A stretch of DNA of 13,650 bases, taken from Comamonadaceae bacterium. GTDB lineage: Bacteria; Pseudomonadota; Gammaproteobacteria; Burkholderiales; Burkholderiaceae. The stretch covers positions 1-13,650 of the forward strand of contig CANCCJ010000068.1 of NCBI GenBank assembly GCA_947374535.1, in the 5' to 3' direction. The notes under the pieces are model-generated. The model was not told where the DNA came from. It searched no databases and worked only from the letters and a program-made list of their open reading frames with translations. The translations under genes and the position numbers were made by a program. Below are positions 8,359 to 13,650 of this stretch, piece after piece. Positions within the stretch are counted from its first letter, which is position 1. Every line of letters starts with the position of its first letter.

Positions 8359-9141
8359 TTATTTGCTCGGTGTGGTGAACATTTGACCGCCGTCAACGTT
8401 GATGACGCTGCCACTCAAATACCCGCACAGGGGGGATGCGCAAAACACCGCCAGCTTGGCCATCTCGTCGGGTTCGGCCAAGCGGCCAAAGGGCAGACCC
8501 AAGGTCAGCTCATGCCAGCGCGAAGCGTCACCCAGCTTGGTGGTGGCTTGCTGCTGCAACATGCCTTGCATGCGGTCGCTGCGCGTGGGCGAAGGGTTGA
8601 TGCCAAACACACGCACCCCTTGGCGCACGGTGCCGCCACCCAAACCTTGGGTGAACGCGATCAGCGCGGCATTGGCGGCCGAGCCGCAGATGTATTCATA
8701 GCGAGGCGCCGCACCGGCCATGCCGATGATGTTGGCCACCACGCCTTTGCCGCGTTTTTCCATGCTGGGCAAATAAGCGCGGGTCAGGTTGATGTAGCTG
8801 TAGAGCTTGAGCTCCCACGCTAGGCGCCAACGCTCTTCGGTGATGTCGTGAATGCTGCCGCCGGGGATGGCGCCTGCGTTGTTCACCAACACGTCGATGT
8901 CGCCCACCTGCTGGCACAGTTTGTCGGCCGAACCGGGCAAGCTCAAATCAGCCTCAAACACTTCGGGCGTGATGTGGTGGGCGGCTTCAATGGCTTGCAC
9001 CGCATGGGTCAGGTTGGCACGGTCACGCGACACCAAGACAGGCTTGGCGCCTTCGGCGGCGAACGCTTGTGCAATGGCCAGGCCAATGCCTTTGGAGCCA
9101 CCGGTGATGAGGACGCGTTGTCCGGTCAGTTCTAAGTTCAT
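8359..9141 (-). CDS. Atypical SDR-family oxidoreductase
   Basis: This is a 260-residue Rossmann-fold short-chain dehydrogenase. The nucleotide-binding motif TGGSKGIG (13-20), the NNAG motif (87-90), INPSPTRSDRM (181-191) and a C-terminal GSVINVDGG (244-252) are all present. By position it would act as a 3-hydroxyacyl-CoA dehydrogenase or ketoreductase of the pathway. The usual Asn-Ser-Tyr-Lys tetrad is not recognisable: the Asn position is Lys112, the Ser position is Gly140 (NIIGMAG), no Tyr-x-x-x-Lys exists, and the Lys position appears to be Asn157 (GSAANAAL). I recall similar Burkholderiales SDRs with the same substitutions, so this is probably a real subfamily rather than decay. The ATG at 9141 begins MNLELTGQRVLITGG; extending upstream would add an Arg/Pro-rich stretch outside the fold. 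Confidence 0.9.
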   Translation of the reverse strand: MNLELTGQRVLITGGSKGIGLAIAQAFAAEGAKPVLVSRDRANLTHAVQAIEAAHHITPEVFEADLSLPGSADKLCQQVGDIDVLVNNAGAIPGGSIHDITEERWRLAWELKLYSYINLTRAYLPSMEKRGKGVVANIIGMAGAAPRYEYICGSAANAALIAFTQGLGGGTVRQGVRVFGINPSPTRSDRMQGMLQQQATTKLGDASRWHELTLGLPFGRLAEPDEMAKLAVFCASPLCGYLSGSVINVDGGQMFTTPSK

Positions 9142-9164
9142 AGAGACTTTCTGTGCAGTTGGGG

Positions 9165-10043
9165 TCAGTGGGAGGGGGCAGGTACTTGGGCGGCATACCA
9201 CTGGGCGATTTTTTCGCCTGTGACAAAGCACACCTCGGGTGTCGCCATGAGCAAGTCGAGCATTCTTTCGAAGCTCTCAAAACGGTGGGGCACACCGATC
9301 AAATGCGGGTGCAAACCGAGCGCCAAAACGCGGGGCTGGGTCTGGCATTCGCGCTTGAACAAACTCAGGGTGTTGGACAGGCGCTGGAACATTTCGTTCG
9401 AGGCGTGTTTTTCAATCGCGTAAATGATGGAGTCGTTGACTTCTAGGTTGTAAGGCAAGGCCATGAGTGGGCCGTTTTTGGTGTGCATCCAATGCGGCAC
9501 ATCGTCGACCACCCAATCGAACACATAGTCCACGCCGAGCTTTTTCAAAATGTCGGGCGTGTCGTGTGACTCGCGCAGGCCCGGGCTCAACCAACCCTTA
9601 GGGCGCTTGCCCGTGAACGACTCGATCATGTCGAGGCTGGTAGCGATCAACGCCTCTTCACCCTCGGCATGGTTCAAGGCTTTTTGATGCACGCCGTGGC
9701 CAATGAACTCCCAGCCTGCGGCATGCATGGCCTCTGCCGCGCGTGGGTAGGCGTGAATCACACCGGCATTGAAACTGGTAGACGCAGGCAAACCACGGCT
9801 GTGGATGGCGTTGATGATGCGCGGCAAACCCGCACGCATGCCGTAGTCCACCCAACTGAAGTTGGGCACATCGGGCACGGTTTCTTTGCCATGTGGCGGC
9901 GTGATGATGGTGCGCGGCATACTGGCATCGAACTGCCAATGCTCCACGTTGACCACGAGGTGAACCAAGATGGCACCTTCTTTGGGTGCCACCAGTTGTG
10001 GGCCTTCGTCAGAGAAACGGTAAGGGATGCGGGGATTAGCCAT
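9165..10043 (-). CDS. Polysaccharide deacetylase-fold hydrolase, PuuE-like
   Basis: This 292-residue protein belongs to the NodB/CE4 polysaccharide deacetylase superfamily in the cytoplasmic PuuE-like (allantoinase) style. It has no signal peptide. Visible landmarks are LVVNVEHW (29-36), the conserved stretch WVDYGMRAGLPRI (64-76), WEFIGHGVHQ (111-120), GWLSPGLRES (150-159) and the C-terminal LGLHPHLIG (242-250). The classical first-motif Asp-Asp is absent and motif two reads H-G-V-H-Q instead of H-S/T-x-x-H, so metal binding is likely altered, as in PuuE. Cell-wall deacetylation is unlikely given the absent signal peptide and the neighbours. I infer hydrolysis of an amide or cyclic amide of the imported compound, but the substrate is unknown. 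The start overlaps the end of the ABC ATPase gene by eight bases, implying translational coupling. Confidence 0.85.
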   Translation of the reverse strand: MANPRIPYRFSDEGPQLVAPKEGAILVHLVVNVEHWQFDASMPRTIITPPHGKETVPDVPNFSWVDYGMRAGLPRIINAIHSRGLPASTSFNAGVIHAYPRAAEAMHAAGWEFIGHGVHQKALNHAEGEEALIATSLDMIESFTGKRPKGWLSPGLRESHDTPDILKKLGVDYVFDWVVDDVPHWMHTKNGPLMALPYNLEVNDSIIYAIEKHASNEMFQRLSNTLSLFKRECQTQPRVLALGLHPHLIGVPHRFESFERMLDLLMATPEVCFVTGEKIAQWYAAQVPAPSH

Positions 10044-10794
10044 GGTCGTGTCGGATGAGGTTGAGGATGTCGAGCTTCATGGCGCTGAAGGCCTCACTCG
10101 CGGTGTCAGCCACGGTGCGAGGACGGGCCAAGGGCACATGGATCTTGGATTGAATGCGCCCAGGTCGTGCCGACATCACATAGATGGTGCTGGCCAAAAA
10201 GATGGCCTCGTCGATGTCATGCGTGACAAAGATGATGGTCGGTTTGAGCTTTTGCCAAACCGACAGCAACAGCTCTTGCATGGTGAGTCGGGTTTGCGCA
10301 TCCAACGCACCAAAGGGCTCATCCATCAGCAGCACGCGTGACCCCAAGGTCAGGATGCGGGCAATGCCCACCCGTTGACGCATGCCGCCCGAGAGCTGCA
10401 CGGGCAAGTGGTTTTTGAAATCACGCAAGCCGACGATGCTGAGCATTTCGTTGGCACGCTCTTCGTACTCGGCTTTGGGCAGGCCTTGCATTTGCGGGCC
10501 GAAGATGACGTTCTCCCACACCGTCAACCATGGGAACAACGCGGCTTCTTGGAACACCACGCCACGCTCAGGCCCGGGGGCATGCACCGCTTGTTGGTTG
10601 ACTTGCAGCACGCCCGAGCTGGGTGACTCGAAGCCCGCAATCAGATTGAGCAAGGTGGACTTGCCACAGCCCGAAGGGCCGAGCAAGGCGACAAACTCAC
10701 CCGGCGGTACGTCGAGGTCAATGTGGTCGAGTGCTTTGACCGGCGGTTGGCCGGGATAAGTTTTGCAAAGGTCTTGGACAGTGATATTGGACAT
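10036..10794 (-). CDS. ABC transporter ATP-binding protein, nitrate/sulfonate/taurine type
   Basis: This 252-residue cytoplasmic ATPase of the NrtD/SsuB/TauB class energises the importer encoded with it. All nucleotide-binding motifs are intact: Walker A GPSGCGKST (39-47), Q-loop VFQEAALFPW (80-89), signature LSGGMRQR (134-141), Walker B VLLMDEP (154-160), D-loop GALDAQ (162-167) and the switch His192 in THD. The segment VVFQEAALFPWLTVWENV is characteristic of the sulfonate/taurine group. The ATG at 10794 (MSNITVQDLCKTYP) fits the family length; it lies seven bases after the permease stop. Only a weak purine stretch precedes it, so it is probably translationally coupled. Substrate cannot be deduced from the ATPase. 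Confidence 0.95.
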   Translation of the reverse strand: MSNITVQDLCKTYPGQPPVKALDHIDLDVPPGEFVALLGPSGCGKSTLLNLIAGFESPSSGVLQVNQQAVHAPGPERGVVFQEAALFPWLTVWENVIFGPQMQGLPKAEYEERANEMLSIVGLRDFKNHLPVQLSGGMRQRVGIARILTLGSRVLLMDEPFGALDAQTRLTMQELLLSVWQKLKPTIIFVTHDIDEAIFLASTIYVMSARPGRIQSKIHVPLARPRTVADTASEAFSAMKLDILNLIRHDHG

Positions 10795-10801
10795 AGGAAT
10801 T

Positions 10802-11602
10802 TCAATGACTTTGCAGAATGCGCCAAACCAAAATCTTGCGTTCAATGAACACAATGATGCGGTCGCTGATGTAACCCATCGCCCCAATCGACACCATGTC
10901 GGCCAACACGATGTCCATGCGGCCCACGTAGTAGGCGTCCCACAGCACATAGCCGAGGCCCGACTTGACGGCGACCATTTCGGACACGATCACCGCTGTC
11001 CACGAAATACCCAAGCCAATGCGCAGACCCGTGAAAATGGAAGGCATGGCCGCAGGCAACACCACGCGGTACAAGAGCTGGGTGCGACTCGCGCCCATCA
11101 TCAAGGCGGCACGCACCAAGTTGCGATCCACATCGCGTGCGCCTTGGGTGGCGTTGACCACGATGGCATAAAAGCCACCGAGAAAAATCAAAAAGATGGA
11201 GCCCACATCGCGAATGCCAAACACCGCAATCGAGAACGGCAACCAAGCCGTGATCGGAATGGGGCGCAGGCTTTGAATCAGCGGGTCCAGCATTTGGGAG
11301 ATGAATTTGCTCCAACCAATCAACAGCCCCAGCGGCACACCAATCAGTGCTGCCAGCACAAAGCCTTGTGCCACGCGCATGGAGGAGTACTCCACGTTGG
11401 ACAACCAAGTGCCAAGGTAAGGGTTGAGGCCCAAACCCGCTTGACCAAAAATCCAGCCGTGCCAGCCCTCGACCACCTTGGAGGGGGTGGGCAAGATGCC
11501 GGCCATGCCGGGCATGTTGCCCATCACCTGCCACAGCACGACAACGGCAGTGGGCACTACCAGTCCGAGCAGCAGTTGCTTGAAATGTGCCGTCGTCTTC
11601 AT
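10802..11602 (-). CDS. ABC transporter permease, SsuC/TauC type
   Basis: The protein is a 266-residue inner-membrane permease with about six transmembrane segments (for example 11-27, 79-96, 134-150 and 196-212) and the BPD_transp_1 architecture. The cytoplasmic EAA loop that contacts the ATPase is clear at about 165-187 (ALMMGASRTQLLYRVVLPA). A single permease gene is present, so the transporter is expected to use a homodimer, as is usual in this family. The ATG at 11602 was chosen because AAGGA lies six bases upstream; a GTG at 11617 is in frame but lacks such a site. It sits between the binding protein (15 bases upstream) and the ATPase (seven bases downstream). Confidence 0.94.
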   Translation of the reverse strand: MKTTAHFKQLLLGLVVPTAVVVLWQVMGNMPGMAGILPTPSKVVEGWHGWIFGQAGLGLNPYLGTWLSNVEYSSMRVAQGFVLAALIGVPLGLLIGWSKFISQMLDPLIQSLRPIPITAWLPFSIAVFGIRDVGSIFLIFLGGFYAIVVNATQGARDVDRNLVRAALMMGASRTQLLYRVVLPAAMPSIFTGLRIGLGISWTAVIVSEMVAVKSGLGYVLWDAYYVGRMDIVLADMVSIGAMGYISDRIIVFIERKILVWRILQSH

Positions 11603-11608
11603 GGTGTG

Positions 11609-11613
11609 TCCTT
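11609..11613 (-). promoter_or_regulatory. Ribosome binding site of the ABC permease gene
   Basis: The minus strand reads AAGGA six bases before ATG 11602. It decides that start over the GTG at 11617 and suggests the permease is translated independently of the binding-protein gene. Confidence 0.65.
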
Positions 11614-11617
11614 GCAC

Positions 11618-12595
11618 TTACTTCTTGATTTCTTTGGCCATGCTGTCGTCATACAGCTCAGCCGCTTCTTTGGTCACGTCTTTTTGCACGATGCCTTGTT
11701 TGAACGCAGCCTCGGCCAAACGGCCCACTTGCTCTTTGTTCAGCACGCCACCGAGCTTGATGATCTTGGCTGACTCTTTGGTCACGTTCAAAGGCAAACC
11801 GGTGTACTTGGCATAAGCGTCGGCAAACTGGTCGTTGTTTTTGGCCAGTTGTTCTTCGACTTTGAGGTAAGCCCACAAGAAGCGACGCACCAGTTCTTTC
11901 TTGGTGCTCATGGCTTCGCCAGAGGCGGCCAACATGCCTAACTCAGCGCCCACGGAACGGGACTGGCTGTAGTCAAGTTTGGTGGCAAAGTAAGCATCGC
12001 CTTCAGCCACGGCTTGTGATTCAAAGGGCTCCCACAACACCATCGCATCAATGTCGCCGCGCTTCATAGCTTGCACAAACGCAGTGCCACCACCTTGCAC
12101 GTTGACGGGTGAGAACGAGGTGTAAGGGATGTTTTTTTCGATCAAGGTCATGGCCCACTGGAACCACACCGCAGAGCCGGGGGCAATGGCAATCTTTTTG
12201 CCGCTGATGTCGGCCCAATCGTCAATCTTCACGCCTTTGCGAACCACCAAAAATTTGGAGGAACTGCCCACACCGGTCAAACCGATCAGGTTCTTGCTGC
12301 CTTGCGCGGCCACGATGGCCAAGTCGCCAGGGCCCACGGCCGAGACATCGACCGAGCCCGACAACAGCGCCGTACGTGCATCGGCATAACGCACAAACTC
12401 AGCGCGTTTGACTTCGATGTTGAGCTTCTTGAGTTCTTCTTCCAACATCAACATGGGCGCGAGGTGGCCCACTTTGACAAAGCCCACACTGAGGACTTCT
12501 TTTTGCTTCATCGGTGCGGGGGAAGGCCCCACAGCCAGAGCCGCGGTGGCTGCCAGTGACAGCGCAATCGTGAGCAGGGTTCTTAAAGATTTCAT
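11618..12595 (-). CDS. ABC transporter substrate-binding protein, NMT1/TauA type
   Basis: This 325-residue periplasmic binding protein captures the substrate for the importer encoded directly downstream. It opens with a signal peptide: a basic start (MKSLR), a hydrophobic core, and a probable type I cleavage after A-L-A (residue 21). No lipobox Cys is present. The mature part is a type 2 periplasmic-binding fold of the NrtA/SsuA/TauA/NMT1 group, with SVDVSAVGPGDLAIV, KKIAIAPGSAVWFQW and GDIDAMVLWEPFESQA as the hallmark segments (the last resembles the D-A-x-x-x-W-E-P motif of the group). Ligands in this group include sulfonates, nitrate, pyrimidine precursors and aromatic acids, so the ligand is open. 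The ATG at 12595 was chosen because GGAG lies six bases upstream; an in-frame ATG at 12607 has none. Confidence 0.94.
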   Translation of the reverse strand: MKSLRTLLTIALSLAATAALAVGPSPAPMKQKEVLSVGFVKVGHLAPMLMLEEELKKLNIEVKRAEFVRYADARTALLSGSVDVSAVGPGDLAIVAAQGSKNLIGLTGVGSSSKFLVVRKGVKIDDWADISGKKIAIAPGSAVWFQWAMTLIEKNIPYTSFSPVNVQGGGTAFVQAMKRGDIDAMVLWEPFESQAVAEGDAYFATKLDYSQSRSVGAELGMLAASGEAMSTKKELVRRFLWAYLKVEEQLAKNNDQFADAYAKYTGLPLNVTKESAKIIKLGGVLNKEQVGRLAEAAFKQGIVQKDVTKEAAELYDDSMAKEIKK

Positions 12596-12601
12596 CTTCT
12601 T

Positions 12602-12605
12602 CTCC
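12602..12605 (-). promoter_or_regulatory. Ribosome binding site of the binding-protein gene
   Basis: The minus strand reads GGAG six bases before ATG 12595, the best Shine-Dalgarno in the operon. Strong initiation fits the common need for excess binding protein over permease and ATPase. Confidence 0.7.
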
Positions 12606-12619
12606 ATGGGGTGGTTGAT

Positions 12620-13393
12620 TCAATGGCCGGTGAACTGAGGAAGCCGCTTCTGTGCAAAAGCCAATCGGCCCTCGGCATAGTCGCTGCTTTTGAAACACGC
12701 ATCCACGGCCTGATCGATGCGTGCAATTTGAGAGGTGTCGCCATCGGCAATGCACAGCATCGCTTGCTTGGCGGCTTGAACCGTGAGGGGGGCGTTCTGT
12801 GCAATTTGCACAGCCACCTCGATGCAATGTGCGAACACATCGTCTTGCACCGAGTTGACGATGCCAATCTGTGCGGCCTCGCCAGCGCTGTACACCTTGG
12901 CGGTGTAGAACGCCTCGGCAGCTGCCGTGGGGCCGAGGTTTTGCACAATGCTTTTCATGCCGTGGTAACCATAGCCCAAACCCAAACGTGCCGCGGGCAT
13001 ACGGAACTTGGCCGAGGGGCTGGCGTAGCGCAGATCACAACTCAGCGCCAAGCCCAAACCACCGCCGTAGCAAATGCCACTGATGGCGGCAATCACGGGC
13101 ACACGGCATCGGGTGATGGCCTCTTGCGCCTTGGCCACGCTTTGGTTGTAGTGGGCCACCGCAGCGTCTGATGTGCGCTGGGTGTCAAACTCACTGATGT
13201 TGGCCCCCGAGACAAAGGCGCGCTCACCCGCGCCCCGCAAGATCACGACACGCGCATCGGGGTGTTGGTCAATCTCTTCAAACGCACGGCCAAGCACGAT
13301 CCACATCGACAAACTCATGGCGTTGTAACGCTCTGCGTCTTCGATGGTGACCACTGCCACATGCTGGTCATAAGTGAGATGTATCGCGCCCAT
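12620..13393 (-). CDS. Crotonase-family protein lacking both hydratase glutamates
   Basis: This 257-residue enoyl-CoA hydratase/isomerase-fold protein has oxyanion-hole segments AFVSGANISEF (59-69) and CYGGGLGLALSCD (108-120). The two catalytic glutamates of classical hydratase are replaced: Gly114 stands where Glu144 of rat hydratase would be, and Ala134 (MPAARLGLGYGY) where Glu164 would be. The CoA-ester binding fold should be intact, so the protein more likely does isomerisation, decarboxylation, hydrolysis or ring opening than plain hydration. The PAARLGLGYGY version is, as I recall, common in proteobacterial paralogues annotated simply as enoyl-CoA hydratase. The ATG at 13393 was chosen; a TTG at 13399 overlaps the CoA-transferase stop as TTGA. 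AGAGG lies about ten bases upstream of the ATG. It is separated from the CoA-transferase gene by two bases, so the two steps are probably coupled. Confidence 0.9.
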   Translation of the reverse strand: MGAIHLTYDQHVAVVTIEDAERYNAMSLSMWIVLGRAFEEIDQHPDARVVILRGAGERAFVSGANISEFDTQRTSDAAVAHYNQSVAKAQEAITRCRVPVIAAISGICYGGGLGLALSCDLRYASPSAKFRMPAARLGLGYGYHGMKSIVQNLGPTAAAEAFYTAKVYSAGEAAQIGIVNSVQDDVFAHCIEVAVQIAQNAPLTVQAAKQAMLCIADGDTSQIARIDQAVDACFKSSDYAEGRLAFAQKRLPQFTGH

Positions 13394-13395
13394 GC

Positions 13396-13650
13396 TCAAA
13401 CCACCTCTTGTGTATGAAATTGTTGAATTTCTTCGTCCGTGTACCCCGCCTCGCGCAGCACTTCATCGGTGTGCTCGCCCCATCCCGGTGCGGGCGCCAC
13501 CACTTGGGACGGTGTACGCTCTAAAACCACTGGCTGAGTGATGTACGCAATTTCTTTGCCAAAGTTCGTCATGAGGGACTGGGTGACCTTCAAATGTTTG
13601 ACTTGTTCATCTTCAAACACCTGAGGCACGGTGTAAACAGGGCCGGCAGG
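13396..13650 (-). CDS. CaiB/BaiF-family CoA-transferase, C-terminal part only (cut by window edge)
   Basis: The last 84 codons of a minus-strand gene enter from the right edge, in frame from base 13650. The segment opens with PAGPVYTVPQVFEDEQV, the typical C-proximal P-x-G-P-V/I-x-x-V-x-x-V-F-x-D-x-Q-V motif of class III (CaiB/BaiF, formyl-CoA transferase-like) CoA-transferases. It ends with the usual tail GWGEHTDEVLREAGYTDEEI. These cytoplasmic enzymes move CoA from a donor thioester such as succinyl-CoA to a carboxylic acid; the N-terminal domain and catalytic Asp lie outside the window. As the first visible gene of the operon, it is the natural activation step of the pathway. An internal GTG at 13629 is not the gene start. 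Family assignment is confident; donor and acceptor are unknown. Confidence 0.88.
   Translation of the reverse strand, partial: PAGPVYTVPQVFEDEQVKHLKVTQSLMTNFGKEIAYITQPVVLERTPSQVVAPAPGWGEHTDEVLREAGYTDEEIQQFHTQEVV

Larger units (their letters stand above)
4990..13650 (-). other. Ten-gene uptake and CoA-ester catabolism operon (inferred)
   Basis: All ten minus-strand genes have gaps of 2, 24, 15, 7, -8 (overlap), 23, 2, 8 and 17 bases in transcription order. No internal space would hold a promoter of its own or a terminator hairpin with a T-run. The order is CoA-transferase end, crotonase, binding protein, permease, ATPase, PuuE-like hydrolase, SDR, acyl-CoA dehydrogenase, hydratase, MmgE/PrpD. 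The promoter and any regulator must lie beyond the right edge. Co-transcription is inferred from spacing only. Confidence 0.75.

Noticed and set aside
9142..9231. N-terminal extension of the SDR up to an earlier in-frame start
   Set aside because: The extra 30 residues are Arg/Pro/Cys-rich, overlap the end of the upstream hydrolase gene, and precede the normal SDR start MNLELTGQRVLITGG.
10763..11773. Long plus-strand open frame (336 codons) opposite the ABC permease and its neighbours
   Set aside because: It spans the boundaries of three well-supported minus-strand genes, and its translation (His-, Gln- and Asn-rich) has no family features.

Overview
The window looks like a chromosomal segment of a betaproteobacterium, most likely Burkholderiales/Comamonadaceae (Limnohabitans- or Rhodoferax-like). 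This is inferred from the UvrA and SlyD sequence style, the GC content (about 60% by eye) and the mix of CaiB, MmgE/PrpD, crotonase and NMT1-type ABC genes. No search was run, so the genus is only a guess. I see no RNA genes, insertion sequences, CRISPR arrays, phage genes or long repeats. Coding density is very high and no gene-free stretch exceeds about 100 bases.

Left part (1-4984), housekeeping: a complete uvrA (nucleotide excision repair, + strand) converges on a SlyD-type peptidyl-prolyl isomerase (- strand). Divergent from the latter is a small glutaredoxin/GST-N-like protein with a CPFC motif, followed with almost no gap by an EamA/DMT-type ten-helix transporter (both + strand).

Right part (4990-13650), all on the - strand: a tightly packed run of ten genes with gaps of 24 bases or less, or short overlaps, so probably one transcript entering from beyond the right edge. 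In transcription order it encodes the C-terminal end of a CaiB/BaiF CoA-transferase, a crotonase lacking both hydratase glutamates, a complete NMT1/TauA-type ABC importer (periplasmic binding protein, permease, ATPase), a PuuE-like polysaccharide-deacetylase-fold hydrolase, an atypical SDR, an acyl-CoA dehydrogenase, a second crotonase with both catalytic glutamates, and an MmgE/PrpD-family protein.

Read together, the operon looks like a self-contained uptake and catabolism pathway. A small organic acid or amide is imported, possibly hydrolysed at a C-N bond, loaded onto CoA by CoA transfer, dehydrogenated, hydrated and oxidised in a beta-oxidation-like sequence; PrpD and the second crotonase would handle a special step. 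The substrate cannot be read from the sequence. I do not recognise this gene order as a described pathway, and it is the best candidate here for an undescribed system. No thiolase, transcriptional regulator or electron-transfer flavoprotein gene is visible; these could lie beyond the right edge.
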